Shown piece by piece: positions 42,040 through 51,049 of a stretch of 64,000 bases of DNA. Below the pieces are notes generated by a model. It did not search any database and was not told the DNA's origin. It saw nothing but the letters and a program-made list of their open reading frames with translations. The position numbers and the translations under genes were made by a program. This stretch comes from Pilimelia anulata. Its GTDB lineage: Bacteria; Actinomycetota; Actinomycetes; Mycobacteriales; Micromonosporaceae. The stretch is taken from contig NZ_BMQB01000009.1 of NCBI RefSeq assembly GCF_014647895.1, forward strand, positions 62,001 through 126,000, in the 5' to 3' direction. Position 1 is the first letter of the stretch. Every line of letters begins with the position of its first letter.

Positions 42040-42708
42040 TCAGCGGCGGGCCGGCGTGCCGACCGCGGGCAGGATCGCCGGCGTACCGGCGGCGACGAGC
42101 CGGAACACGCGCGGCTGCGGGGCGAACCACCGGTGCTGCGGGATCCGCCCGTTGGCATCCGCCCGGTACGTCGACAGCGTCACCCAGTCGCCCCCGTCGG
42201 CCGGCCGCGACTCCAGCCGCACGGCCGCGCCGGCCCAGCCGGCGAAGCCGTCGCGGTCCGGCGCGTAGGCCCGCACGATGCCGTCGGTGACGACGTGGCG
42301 GCCCGTACGCAGGGCCCGCAGCAGGACGCCGGACGCCCGCCGGGCGGTGAACGTCGTCGGCTCCTGCACCCAGGTGGTCTCCAGCGCGTCGCTGGCACCG
42401 GCGCCGGTGACCCGCACGGTGCCCGGGGTCCGGGTGTCCGGCCAGGTGATCGTGGCGACGGGGACGCTGTCGGCGAAGCCGAGGAAGGCGGTGCCGCCGG
42501 ACCAGCGCAGGTTCCAGCCGGCCGACCAGGCGTAGAGGTCGCAGGTGGCGACGGTGCGGGCGGGTACCCGGACCAGGGGGCGGTCGATCCGGACGTCGGC
42601 GATCGCGAGGCGCATCCGGCACGGTTCGGCCGCGGCCGCCGGTGGTGGGGCGGCGAGTGGGGCGATGGTGGTGAGTGCCGCGAGAACGGCGGCCCGTGTG
42701 CGCTTCAT
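42040..42708 (-). CDS. Secreted beta-rich protein, function unknown
   Basis: A 222-residue protein with a signal peptide (MKRTRAAVLAALTTIAPLAAPPPAAAAEP) and a body of regular beta strands (VPVATITWPDTRTPGTVRVTG, GGDWVTLSTYRADANGRIPQHRWF). The second half resembles small SH3/jelly-roll adhesive domains (LRTGRHVVTDGIVRAY...), but no family is certain. Two Cys near the mature start may form a disulfide. Confidence 0.65.
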   Translation of the reverse strand: MKRTRAAVLAALTTIAPLAAPPPAAAAEPCRMRLAIADVRIDRPLVRVPARTVATCDLYAWSAGWNLRWSGGTAFLGFADSVPVATITWPDTRTPGTVRVTGAGASDALETTWVQEPTTFTARRASGVLLRALRTGRHVVTDGIVRAYAPDRDGFAGWAGAAVRLESRPADGGDWVTLSTYRADANGRIPQHRWFAPQPRVFRLVAAGTPAILPAVGTPARR

Positions 42709-43351
42709 GGCCCACCCCCGGAGTGTGGCGCCGCGGAATCGCGGTCACCGCGACCGAATCAACCGCCAGAGTACGCCCATATTCCGGATGACCCTCGCGA
42801 ATCGCCCCCCGTCGGAGCATCTCGCAGCACTAGCGTGTCTCCAGCCCCATCGGGTCGGAGTCATGGAAACCCACCGGTCGTCGTCCGCGTGGCGGGCATC
42901 GCGCACCGCGGCCCGGCCACGGCGCAATGACCGGGCGCCTCCGCTTGATGCCCTCCGACTCCACGAGCATGATCTCCAATCAACACGTAACCCCTCGTCA
43001 CGGACTGCCCAGCGCACGAGCACGCGCAGTCGTCGGCCTCCGCCCGACGCATCCTCGTCGGACTTCCGGCAGCTTGGTGGTCGATGTCCAGTCAGGACGG
43101 CCGCCGTGCCTGCCACGAATCGTGTGGGTTCAGCAGCCGGCGGTCGCCGTCGTATGCCTGGACGGCGAGGGGGTGCTTCCCGGCTCGTCTTCGATCTTCA
43201 CGTTGAAGCCGGCCCCGCCCTCACCACCGGCATCCAGCCGATCACACATGCTGCCCTCGGCCGTCCGTCCATAACTGACCACCCAGCCGCAACGCCCCAC
43301 CTCACCCGATCGTGGGCACGGTGACAGCACCACCCCCACGGAGGTAGCAGC
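42709..43351. other. 643-bp stretch without recognisable gene
   Basis: Codon-position bias fades here and stop codons are spread through all frames except some low-quality open stretches with no family resemblance or ribosome-binding site. Less GC-rich than neighbours. It could be decayed sequence or a long regulatory spacer for the gene at 43352. Confidence 0.5.
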
Positions 43352-43996
43352 ATGCACAATCCGCAGCAGTCACAGCCCACCCCCCACCCGGCACCGCCGC
43401 CGCCAGCCAAGAAGAGAAAGACCCCCTGGCTCATCGCCGGCGGCGCCGTACTCGTGCTCTGCTGCGGCGGAGGCATCGTCGCCGCCGCGGTCGGCAGCAA
43501 CACCGCGGCCACCGACGTGGCCGCACCCACCACCGGCGAAGACGGCACGCCACCAGCCGGCAAGAAGGCCGACAGCGCACCCAAAAAGCAGGGCACGCCG
43601 GGCGTCGGCGCGCCGGTGCGCGACGGGAAGTTCGAGTTCGTCATCACTGCCAAGCCGGCCTGCGGAAAGACAACCGTCGGCCCCGAGCTGCTCGCCCAGA
43701 AGGCGCAGGGGGTGTACTGCTTCATCCCCGTCAAGGTTCGCAACATAGGCAAGGAGTCCCAGATGTTCACCGGCGCCAATCAGAAGGCGACCGACAGCAA
43801 GGGGTTGGAGTTCTCGAACGACACCGGCGCGGAGCTGCTGGCCAACGAGGGCGCGCCGACGTTCTTGAAGGACATCAACCCGGGCAACAGCGTGTCGGGG
43901 CGGCTGGTGTTCGACGTGGCGAAGGGCACGACGTTGGTGAAAATCGAACTGCATGACTCGGCGTTCTCGGGCGGGGTGACGGTCGCGCTGGCGTAG
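43352..43996 (+). CDS. Membrane-anchored DUF4352-type extracytoplasmic protein
   Basis: A 214-residue protein: Pro-rich cytosolic start (QPTPHPAPPPPAKKRK), one membrane helix at about 24-47, a Lys/Thr/Pro linker, then a DUF4352/immunoglobulin-like domain (FEFVITAKPACGK, YCFIPVKVRNIGKESQMF, LEFSNDTGAELLAN, NPGNSVSGRLVFDVAKG). Such domains are anchored extracellular modules of unknown ligand. GGAGG lies seven bases before the ATG. Confidence 0.8.
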   Translation: MHNPQQSQPTPHPAPPPPAKKRKTPWLIAGGAVLVLCCGGGIVAAAVGSNTAATDVAAPTTGEDGTPPAGKKADSAPKKQGTPGVGAPVRDGKFEFVITAKPACGKTTVGPELLAQKAQGVYCFIPVKVRNIGKESQMFTGANQKATDSKGLEFSNDTGAELLANEGAPTFLKDINPGNSVSGRLVFDVAKGTTLVKIELHDSAFSGGVTVALA

Positions 43997-44352
43997 CGGT
44001 GGCACCGGGTTCGTGGAGGGCACGGCGTTCGAGATCCCCTGGCCCTCCACGTTGTTCGGTGACTCGGCCGACTGGTCGCGCCGATCAACGTTCTCAATAC
44101 GATCGCATTTCGCAAACGGGCGTACACCTTCAACCGCGCGCCGCGGGGTACTGACCGATGATCGCGGCGCCGGGATCCACCGGGCTCGTCGCGACACGCC
44201 CGTCGGGTCGACCCGCACCGGCCGATCGGCTGCTCCGGGCGGACGTCGGTCGATCGGTACGAACGGGTCGGCCGGCGCTCTGGGCGATGTCGGCGCTCGT
44301 TGGGCATAGTGAGCCGCCGCGCCGGCCGGCGCCCTCTCGGAGGTGGTGTCCA
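43997..44352. other. Spacer before EcsC-like gene
   Basis: Apart from the terminator at 44012-44051 no gene is supported. An open frame runs into the next gene from 44158, but the ribosome-binding site favours the ATG at 44353. Confidence 0.5.
44012..44051. terminator. Hairpin after DUF4352 gene
   Basis: CGTGGAGGGC and GCCCTCCACG form a ten-base stem with a 20-base loop, 15 bp after the stop codon. Confidence 0.6.
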
Positions 44353-44883
44353 ATGGACCTCAAGCTCATCGAGAAAGCTCTCCGCTTCGCCCACGAGAAC
44401 GTGGACGGCGCCTCCGTCGGGCAGGCCGTCGACAAGATGGGCATCGACGGGTACATCCGGCGGTGCGCGGTGCTGGCCGGCGTGTCGGGCGGCGCCACCG
44501 CCCTCGGCGGGCCGGCGTTCGTGCTGTTGGGCGTGCCGGCGGACCTGGCCAACACCGCGCTTCAGCAGGTCAAGGTGACCATGGCGGTCATCTACCACCG
44601 CACCGGCCGGTACCGGGTCTCGTTCGACGAGTTCGTGCGGATCGCCGCGATCTCGCTCGGCATCGAGGCCGCCTATATCGGGGTCGGGATCGTGACCAAG
44701 GAGATCGCCAAGCGGCTGACGGCGAAGCTGGCCGGCCGGCTGGTGCCCTTCTTCGGCGCCGCGGTCGGCTTCGGCCTGAACGTCGGCTACATCACGGCGC
44801 TGGGCCGGACGCTGCTGGCGCTGGAGGAGCGCGTCTTCCGCGACGAACCGCCACCGCCGGCGCTCGTCCCGGCGATCCCCTGA
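44353..44883 (+). CDS. EcsC-like small membrane-associated protein
   Basis: A 176-residue protein with two hydrophobic, Gly-rich segments (GVSGGATALGGPAFVLLGVPADLANTAL and LVPFFGAAVGFGLNVGYI) typical of the EcsC family. EcsC is linked to exoprotein secretion in Bacillus, but members elsewhere have no settled role. Start chosen at the ATG after GGAGGTGG. Lies next to the CBS gene in convergent orientation. Confidence 0.65.
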   Translation: MDLKLIEKALRFAHENVDGASVGQAVDKMGIDGYIRRCAVLAGVSGGATALGGPAFVLLGVPADLANTALQQVKVTMAVIYHRTGRYRVSFDEFVRIAAISLGIEAAYIGVGIVTKEIAKRLTAKLAGRLVPFFGAAVGFGLNVGYITALGRTLLALEERVFRDEPPPPALVPAIP

Positions 44884-44949
44884 CGCCACCGTCGTCGTAC
44901 ACCGCTGACCCCGGACCGGACGCGGCGTACGGCCCATTCGTGACTCCGG

Positions 44950-45372
44950 TCAGTCGGCGAGCAGGTCGATGAAGTCCGCCGCCGTCACCACCCCCACCGG
45001 CGCGCCGCGGCGGTCGACGACCACCACCGCGTCCGTGCCGGTGCCCCGCATCACCCGGGCCGCGTCCGCGACGCTCACGTCGTGCGTGACGAGCGGGATC
45101 TCCGCCGGCAGCAGGTCGGCGACGCTGCGCCGCTCGAACGAACCCGGCGCGCTCGCCCACGCGGCGGCGAGCATCCGGTCGGTCAGGACGCCGCGGCTGG
45201 AGCCGTCGGGGCCGATGACGACGAGGTGGTGGTACCCGGTCCGGACCATCGCGCGCAGCGCCCGGTCCAGGGTGTGGCCGGCCGGGACCACCGACGCCGG
45301 TGTGCTCATCACCGCCGCGACTGTGCGGACGGATGCCGGTGTCGCCGTGGCCGTGCTCGGTACGCTGATCAT
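44950..45372 (-). CDS. Tandem CBS-domain protein
   Basis: A 140-residue protein made of two CBS motifs (RTVAAVMSTPASVVPAGHTLDRALRAMVRTGYHHLVVIGP... and RSVADLLPAEIPLVTHDVSVADAARVMRGTGTDAVVVVDR...). CBS pairs bind adenine nucleotides; size and sequence resemble hypoxic response protein 1 of the mycobacterial DosR regulon. ATG preceded by GGAAGGA. The frame stays open upstream into the damaged nitroreductase, but the ribosome-binding site and domain boundary support separate initiation. A DosR-like half-site lies 64 bp upstream. Confidence 0.8.
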   Translation of the reverse strand: MISVPSTATATPASVRTVAAVMSTPASVVPAGHTLDRALRAMVRTGYHHLVVIGPDGSSRGVLTDRMLAAAWASAPGSFERRSVADLLPAEIPLVTHDVSVADAARVMRGTGTDAVVVVDRRGAPVGVVTAADFIDLLAD

Positions 45373-45435
45373 GCCGGGTCCTTCCGATCGGCTTCGGTCC
45401 GACCAGTGTCGACGGTCGCCGCCGGTGGTCCCAGA

Positions 45436-45448
45436 GGCGAAAGTCCCC
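45436..45448 (-). promoter_or_regulatory. DosR-like half-site upstream of CBS gene
   Basis: On the minus strand GGGGACTTTCGCC resembles the GGGAC(T/C)TT half of DosR/OsdR sites, with GGGACC following nearby. Only similarity and context support it. Confidence 0.4.
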
Positions 45449-45449
45449 A

Positions 45450-45984
45450 CTCGACCGGGGCGCCGCCTCAGTCGAGCGCGTCGGCGGCGGGGCGGCGACC
45501 ACCGGCTCGGCCTCGAAGTCGCGGCCGCCGGCGCGCAGCCTGCGGGCGAACGGCCGCTGCGGCGGCAGGTCCCGAGGCTCGCCGGCGGGGCCCGACCCGT
45601 CGGGGCTGACGCCGTCGGGGGGGGCGGCGCCGGGATCGCCGCGTACAGCGCGGCCCCGCCCGGCGGCATCGGCCGGGGTGCGCCCGGGACCGGGCGGGCG
45701 AGCAGCGCGGGGTCGGTCGCGGACGGCTGGATCGTCACCACCGGCAGGGGGCCGGCGACGGCGAGCGCGAGCCGCAGGTTCAGCAGGGCCGCGCCGCAGG
45801 AGAGCTGCGCGCCCCACCGGCCGCCGGGGCCGCCGGGGCAGCGGCGCTCGTCGAGCCGCAGCTCGATCGCGCCGCCGGCCAGCCGGAACCGCCAGGGCTG
45901 GCTGTCGTACCCCGAAGGGGCGCGGACGGTGGACTCGACGGCCGCCAGCAGGTCGGCATCCGCGTACGTGGTCGTGGTCGACAT
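45450..45984 (-). pseudogene. Truncated, frameshifted Acg-like nitroreductase
   Basis: The first 115 residues (LAAVESTVRAPSGYDSQPWRF, GAQLSCGAALLNLRLALA, PALLARPVP, GAALYAAIPA) match Acg/nitroreductase-fold proteins linked to dormancy regulons. From about 45640 the family-like sequence moves to another frame (DLPPQRPFARRL...), then stops near 45450. Full-length relatives are about 330 residues, so about half is lost. The initiation region (GGGGGAG, ATG at 45984) is intact. Confidence 0.7.
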
Positions 45985-46141
45985 CGCTCCCCCTCGCCCG
46001 CCGGCCGCTGTCGGACCGATCGATCATGCGCGGCGGTAACGGCCCGGGTCAGGGCCGGACGGCCCCTCCCGGCCGGGACCGGCCCGGGCGGGCGGGACCC
46101 TCGGCCCCGTCGGCGGGGCCGGCCGGTGCTGGAAATGAGGC

Positions 46142-46177
46142 ATGATTCGCGTCTTCCTGCCGGATGACCATGAGGTC
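46142..46177 (+). pseudogene. Remnant of a NarL/DosR response regulator start
   Basis: After GAGGC comes ATG and MIRVFLPDDHEV, the typical first 12 residues of a NarL-family receiver with the acidic DD pair. After this the sequence turns into antisense of the sensor kinase gene. The regulator is cut off by this junction. Confidence 0.6.
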
Positions 46178-46712
46178 GCGGCGTTGGACAGCGCCTCGTT
46201 GAGCACCGCCACCAGGTCGCCGCGGACCTCCTCGGGGACCACGCTGTCGACCGGGCCGGAGATCCGCAGGGTGGGCGGGAAGCCGAACGAGCGGGGGTGC
46301 TGGGTGATGTCCGGCATCCGCACCGGTGCGGCTCGTCGATCAGCAGGCCGAGCACGCCCCGGCCGCGGGGCAGCGCCCCGATCTCCGCGTGCGTCGCCGC
46401 GTCGATGCCGTGGGTGATGAACTCGGTCAGCTCGCAGTCCGGCCCGACGATGCCGAGGGCGGCGTACCGGGCGTCGACGAGCGCGCAGGCCGCCTCGGTG
46501 ATCCGACTCAGGGTGGTCCGCAGATCCAGGCCGGCGCTGATCCCGACGACCGCGCCGAGCAGCGCCCGCAGCCGCTCGCGGCTGGCCACCACGTCGCCGA
46601 CCCGGTCCAGCATCTCCTGCAGGAGTTCGTCCAGCCGGACGCGCGACAGCGGGGTCGGGCCCAGCGCCGGCGTCCCGCCCAGCACCGGCGGGTCGCCGGT
46701 TTCGGCATTCAC
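46178..46712 (-). pseudogene. Remnant of DosS/DevS-type sensor kinase
   Basis: From a GTG at 46712 the DevS N-terminus and first GAF segment read well (LLGAVVGISAGLDLRTTLSRITEAACALVDARYAALGIVG, FITHGIDAATHAEIGALPRGRGVLGLLIDEPHR). Near 46323 one base is missing; the family sequence continues in another frame (PDITQHPRSFGFPP), then jumps without the second GAF and His domains to ATPase-domain sequence (SGPVDSVVPEEVRGDLVAVLNEALSNAA) and ends. Frameshift plus large internal deletion; not functional. Confidence 0.8.
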
Positions 46713-47220
46713 GCGGCGATCGTAGCCGCGGGGCGGCCGCGCCGCCCCGCGGCCGGGCGGCCTCTGCCCCGGTACGGGTTCAGCCGGACGGGTGGCCGCC
46801 GGACGCGGTTGGCGATCGATGGCCGTGGGTACGGCCGGAGTACGCCGTCCTGGTCCGTGACAGCAGACTCCGGGCCCGGCCGAGCCGACAGCGCGGCCCC
46901 TCCCTTGTGGAGGGGCTCACGCTTGTGCGAGCTGGGTGGCCCTGCGCGCAGTCGCCGGCGGTCGTACCGATGCGGAACAACGCAGCAAGCCCCATTCCCA
47001 TTTGCCAATGGACGCGGGGGCACGCGTATCAATACGTTGTATCGACCACGCCGGCGCGGATTTTCCACACAAAACTGTGTAGCCCCCCGGGCATGACACG
47101 ACGCTACTATGCCGCGCCCCGTGCACACTACGCCGAAATGCGGGGGCGCTATTGCGTACGGTCCGCGAATTCGCCCCGCGGCCACTTACGTCGCGGTACT
47201 GATCCGTCGTACGGTGGGGA
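46713..47220. other. Spacer upstream of LysR gene with small palindromes
   Basis: No gene supported. CGTATCAATACG at 47025-47036 and ACACA-AAAC-TGTGT at 47067-47080 are short inverted repeats in a relatively AT-rich part and could be regulator sites for the LysR gene. Confidence 0.5.
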
Positions 47221-48144
47221 ATGGACCTCGAAGCGCGGCACCTGCGCTACCTCACGGCGATCGACCGCGCCGGCAGCGTCACCCGGGCCGCCGCCGTGCT
47301 GGGGCTGTCCCAGCCGGGGCTGAGCACCCAGGTCCGACGCATCGAACAGCACTTCGGCGCCCCGCTGTTCGCCCGCGACGCCCGCGGCACCCGCACCACC
47401 GAACTGGGCGGCCTCGTGCTCGCCCAGGCCCGCGACGTCCTCGCCGAGTTCGACGACCTGGCGCGCGCGCTGCGCCGGCACCACCGCCGGCGCGACCGCG
47501 CCGACCTCCGGATCGGCGCGCCGCGCGCCGCCGCGGCCGACCTGATGGGCGACGTGCTGGAGGCCGCCGGCCTCGCCGGCGCGGCGACCACCACCGTCGT
47601 CGGCGACCGCGCGGCGGCGCTGGCCGCCCTCCGCGACGGCGAGCTGGACCTGCTCCTGCACACCGACCACCCCGGCCGCGAGTACGCCCCGCCGCCGGAC
47701 GTCGGGCTGACCGCCGTCGGCGACGAACCGGTCCTGGTGGTGCTGCCGCCGGGGCACCCCGCCGCCGACGCGCCGGGCCCGGTCGAGCCGGCCGCGCTGG
47801 CCGGGGCGCCGCTGCTGGTGTCCGCCGACGACGAGGAGTTCCTCCTGCACGTCGTCGACGGCTGCCACCGCGCGGGCATCGGCCCGGTCGCCGCCTGCCC
47901 CGCCGACCCCGCGGTACTGGGCGCGCTGTTGCAGGACGGGCAGTCGGTGCTGCTGGTCCCGGCGCTGGACCGCCGGGCCGTGCTGCCGGGCGCGGCCCGG
48001 CCGCTGCGCGGCGCGCCGCTGCGCCTGCGCCACCTGCTGCTGTGGGCCGGCGAGGGCGACAGCAGCCGGCTGGCCGACCTCCGGGCGGCCCTGGCCGACG
48101 CGTACCGGGACCTCGTCGCGAACCGGGTCCGGCTCGCCGACTGA
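47221..48144 (+). CDS. LysR-family transcriptional regulator
   Basis: A 307-residue LTTR. Winged helix at 1-60 (LRYLTAIDRAGSVTRAAAVLGLSQPGLSTQVRRIEQHFGAPLF), then the effector-binding domain (ADLRIGAPRAAAADLMG, LDLLLHTDHPG, PVLVVLPPGHPAA). Target and ligand unknown; no divergent partner gene is present. GGTGGGG lies before the ATG. Convergent with the next LysR gene. Confidence 0.9.
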   Translation: MDLEARHLRYLTAIDRAGSVTRAAAVLGLSQPGLSTQVRRIEQHFGAPLFARDARGTRTTELGGLVLAQARDVLAEFDDLARALRRHHRRRDRADLRIGAPRAAAADLMGDVLEAAGLAGAATTTVVGDRAAALAALRDGELDLLLHTDHPGREYAPPPDVGLTAVGDEPVLVVLPPGHPAADAPGPVEPAALAGAPLLVSADDEEFLLHVVDGCHRAGIGPVAACPADPAVLGALLQDGQSVLLVPALDRRAVLPGAARPLRGAPLRLRHLLLWAGEGDSSRLADLRAALADAYRDLVANRVRLAD

Positions 48145-48191
48145 GACCCGGCCGCCGCCGGCCCGGCCGATCCGCCTCGGCGCGCGGCCGG

Positions 48192-49175
48192 TCAGGCCAG
48201 CGGATCGTGCTCGTCGCCGCGGCGGGCGGGGCTGCTCCGCCACCGGCGGTTTCGCCGCAGCCAGGACCGGTACAGCGGCAACTGCTCCGCCGCGCCGCGC
48301 ACGCCGTCGACCAGCTCCGCCCACAGCAGGTCGATGTCGGTGTCGGCCAGCGGCCCGTCCTCGGCCCAGAACAGGCTCGTCGCCGCCCGCAGCGGCGCGC
48401 CGGCCAGCGGCAGCACGGCGATGCCGGGCTGCTCCCTGGCGGCGGCCTGGGTCAGCATGGCGATGCTGCCGTCGCGGACCAGCGACCACGCCTCGGCCGC
48501 CCCCACCTCCCGGATGCGGACCTCGAAGCCGGCCCCCCGGCACACCCCGGCCACGTACCGCTCCCACTCCGACGTCGGCGAGGCGACGCTGCCGCACGTC
48601 TCGCCGGCCAGCTCGGTCAGCGGCACCTCGGTCCGGTCGGCGAGCCGGTGGTCGGCGGCGACGGCGACGAAGATCGGCTCCACGGCGACCACCGCCCGGG
48701 CCACGCCGGCCGGCAGCCGGTACGCCAGGCCGGGGAACTCCAGCAGCAGCGCGACGTCGAGCCGGCGCGCGACGAGCTGGTCCAGCCAGACCGCGTCGTG
48801 GCTGCCGATGCGCAGCTCGACCGACCGGTTCAGCGCCCGGTACACCGCCAGCGGCAGCGCGGACACGACCAGGCTCGGATTGCTGTTGACCCGCAGCAGC
48901 CCCGACGAGGGGGCCTGGTCGGGGGCCATCGCCTCCAGCCGGCCGAACGCGGCGAGCACCCGGCGGGCGTGGGTGAGGACGAGCCGCCCCAGCTCGGTCG
49001 GGGCCGCCGGCTCGTCCGCCGGGTCGAACAGCCGGCCGCCGGCGGCGCGCTCGGCGCGCCCCAGCACCTCGACGACCGCCGCCCGGGTCAGCCCGAGCGC
49101 GCGCGCCGCGGCGGCGGGCGAGCCCTTCTCGGCGATCGCCCGCACGACCCGCAACTGCCGGACGCCCAATTCCAT
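48192..49175 (-). CDS. LysR-family transcriptional regulator
   Basis: A 327-residue LTTR with a slightly divergent helix-turn-helix (LRVVRAIAEKGSPAAAARALGLTRAAVVEVLGRAERAAGGRLF) and effector domain (LLRVNSNPSLVVSALPLAVYRAL, LDVALLLEFPG). The basic tail (RRNRRWRSSPARRGDEH) is extra. Targets unknown; the upstream membrane-protein gene lies beyond a 157-bp gap. Confidence 0.9.
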   Translation of the reverse strand: MELGVRQLRVVRAIAEKGSPAAAARALGLTRAAVVEVLGRAERAAGGRLFDPADEPAAPTELGRLVLTHARRVLAAFGRLEAMAPDQAPSSGLLRVNSNPSLVVSALPLAVYRALNRSVELRIGSHDAVWLDQLVARRLDVALLLEFPGLAYRLPAGVARAVVAVEPIFVAVAADHRLADRTEVPLTELAGETCGSVASPTSEWERYVAGVCRGAGFEVRIREVGAAEAWSLVRDGSIAMLTQAAAREQPGIAVLPLAGAPLRAATSLFWAEDGPLADTDIDLLWAELVDGVRGAAEQLPLYRSWLRRNRRWRSSPARRGDEHDPLA

Positions 49176-49332
49176 CCCGGCACCATACCGGTCCGCCGGA
49201 ACGGGGCTGACCAGCCAAAACGCCAGCGATACGATCGTTCGGCAGGTCAGGCGGGCTGCCGGCTCCCCGGAACCGACCGAGACGTCGGGTTTCGCGGGTC
49301 ACGCCGCCGCGGCCGGGCGGGTGCGGCGGCGG

Positions 49333-50037
49333 TCACGGCGGCGGCATGCCCGGTGGCCCGGGGGCCGGCCCGTTGCCGTACCGGCTGCGGACGACGGCTC
49401 CGGCCACCCCGTGCGCGATCCGCTGCCCGAAGAAGTCGAGGAAGACGTTCACCACCACGCTGACCAGCGCGGCGGCGAGTACCGCCAGCACCAGCCAGAA
49501 CCCGAACCGCACGTGCAGCATGGACTCGGCCACGTCCCGGGTCAGCCGGAACCCGACGTTCGCGCCCTGGTTCCGGACCATGGAATCCACCAGCGTCGAC
49601 TCGAACGACAGCACCGCCGCGGTGGCGGCCGCGGCCGCCACGACGACCGCACCGGCGGTCAGGGCGGCCAGCCCGGCCCGCCAGCCCGGCCGCAGCGAGT
49701 CCACGGCCGCCGGGAGGACGCTCAGCACGATGGCCGCGAGAATGGCCGCGAGCGCGAGCCGGGCCAGGGCGCCGGGCATCGCCTCCGCCAGCGTCGACCG
49801 CCCGGCGGAGCCCTGCGGTTCCGGCTCGCCGTCCTGCTGCCCGGTGCTGCCGCCCGCGAAGATTCCCGACCGCTCCACGGCCGGCTCCCCGATCCCGGCC
49901 ATGTTGACGCCGGAGACGGTCGCGCTGACCGACCCGCCGGGGCCCTCGCAGGAGGCGGTGACGAACGGCAGCGCGAAGCACATGGCCGCGAGGAACAGCC
50001 CGGCGGGCGTGAGCAGTCTGCGGGCGAGCGTCACCAT
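49333..50037 (-). CDS. Membrane protein, function unknown
   Basis: A 234-residue protein with four likely membrane helices (about 8-28, 90-112, 120-145, 178-200). The region between the first two (SCEGPGGSVSATVSGVNMAG...) is extracytoplasmic and Gly/Ser-rich. Pro/Gly-rich tail (NGPAPGPPGMPPP). No family recognised. Confidence 0.7.
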   Translation of the reverse strand: MVTLARRLLTPAGLFLAAMCFALPFVTASCEGPGGSVSATVSGVNMAGIGEPAVERSGIFAGGSTGQQDGEPEPQGSAGRSTLAEAMPGALARLALAAILAAIVLSVLPAAVDSLRPGWRAGLAALTAGAVVVAAAAATAAVLSFESTLVDSMVRNQGANVGFRLTRDVAESMLHVRFGFWLVLAVLAAALVSVVVNVFLDFFGQRIAHGVAGAVVRSRYGNGPAPGPPGMPPP

Positions 50038-50177
50038 GGCGGGAATCCGTTCTGCCGTACGCGGGAGCGCGACCGGGCCATTCCCGACCCGGCCGCGACC
50101 ATGCTATTCCCGGCCGGGCCCGGCGTCCGGTTCTCCCGGACGTGTGCCCGGCCGCGCAGCGGCCCGAGCGGCCGGGA

Positions 50178-50196
50178 CCGGGGCGAGCAGCCCCGG
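50178..50196. terminator. Short hairpin after SRPBCC gene
   Basis: CCGGGGC-GAGCA-GCCCCGG, 12 bp past the stop on the minus strand. Confidence 0.5.
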
Positions 50197-50208
50197 CCCC
50201 GGTGCCGA

Positions 50209-50694
50209 TCAGCGGGCGAGCAGCTCGTCGATCTGGTTGATCGCCTGGCTGGCGCCCTCCACGATGCCCATGTCCAGCACCTGCTGGAGTGCTTCGGCCG
50301 ACTCGTACGTGCCCACGTACGTCGCCCGGGTGCCGCCGTCGTGCGCGGCGAAGGCGTAGACGTTCCGGGACACCGGCAGCTTCGGGTTCGGCGTGAAGTC
50401 CAGGTCGGCGAAGCCGTCCTCGAACGTGAAGCCCGCCGGCTCGTCGACGCTGTCGACCAGCCAGTACCCGGCGTGCTTGTCGCCCTCCGGGCCGGTCATG
50501 TAGTAGTTCACCCGGCCGCCGGGCGTGAGGTCGTGGTCGACCACCGTGGCGGGGTAGGTCGGCGGGCCCCACACCTTCTCGAGCTGGCGCGGGTCGGCGT
50601 ACACCTGCCAGACCCGCGCCACGGGCGCGGCGAAGTCGGCGGTGATGGTCAGGGTCAGGTTGTCGAGATCCTGCTTGACGTCGGTTACCGGCAC
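50209..50694 (-). CDS. SRPBCC/AHSA1-domain protein
   Basis: A 161-residue START-like protein of the AHSA1 group (FAAPVARVWQVYADPRQLEKVWGPPTYPATVVDHDLTPGGRVNYYMTGPEGDKHAGYW). Usual partner of ArsR repressors; ligand unknown, probably a small hydrophobic molecule. GTG start with GGAGG seven bases upstream. Three bases separate it from the ArsR gene, so they form one operon. Confidence 0.9.
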   Translation of the reverse strand: MPVTDVKQDLDNLTLTITADFAAPVARVWQVYADPRQLEKVWGPPTYPATVVDHDLTPGGRVNYYMTGPEGDKHAGYWLVDSVDEPAGFTFEDGFADLDFTPNPKLPVSRNVYAFAAHDGGTRATYVGTYESAEALQQVLDMGIVEGASQAINQIDELLAR

Positions 50695-50697
50695 GGT

Positions 50698-51039
50698 TCA
50701 GTCCTCCAGGTCGAATTCTGCTGCTATGAGTGCGTCGATGCGGGCGATACGGCCGCGCCAGCTCTGCTCCAGTTCGCCGAGCATGGCCGCCACCGACCGC
50801 ACCGCTGCCACGTCGCCGCTGGCCAACTGCTCGCGACCACTGCGTCGCTTGGTCAGCAGGCCGGCCCGTTCGAGCACGGCGACGTGCTTCTGTACCGCGG
50901 CGAAGCTCATGTCGTACTCCGCCGCCAGCGCGGACACCGAGTGCTCCCCGGCCAGCACCCGGCGCAGGATGTCGCGCCTGGTGCGGTCGGCGAGCGCGTG
51001 GAACAGGGCATCCGCCCGGTCGGCACTCTCCTCGGTCAC
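50698..51039 (-). CDS. ArsR-family repressor
   Basis: A 113-residue winged-helix regulator (FHALADRTRRDILRRVLAGEHSVSALAAEYDMSFAAVQKHVAVLERAGLLTKRRSGREQ) of the AHSA1-associated ArsR group; metal-binding Cys are absent. GTG start (VTEESADR) chosen because an upstream TTG would lie inside the operator palindrome; TATATT sits nine bases ahead, so the transcript may be nearly leaderless. Confidence 0.9.
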   Translation of the reverse strand: MTEESADRADALFHALADRTRRDILRRVLAGEHSVSALAAEYDMSFAAVQKHVAVLERAGLLTKRRSGREQLASGDVAAVRSVAAMLGELEQSWRGRIARIDALIAAEFDLED

Positions 51040-51049
51040 GGGACTAATA

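Noticed and set aside
42545..43324. Coding frame across the 42.7-43.3 kb gap
   Set aside because: No ribosome-binding site, composition unlike real genes here, and no family resemblance; it also overlaps the signal-peptide end of the 42040 gene.
44950..45984. Genuine nitroreductase-CBS fusion protein of 344 residues
   Set aside because: The middle 80 residues are frameshifted Arg/Ser/Pro-rich sequence, and a ribosome-binding site stands before the CBS ATG.
46709..47185. Minus-strand open frame in the spacer upstream of the LysR gene
   Set aside because: No start signals, no domain, and composition typical of non-coding DNA.
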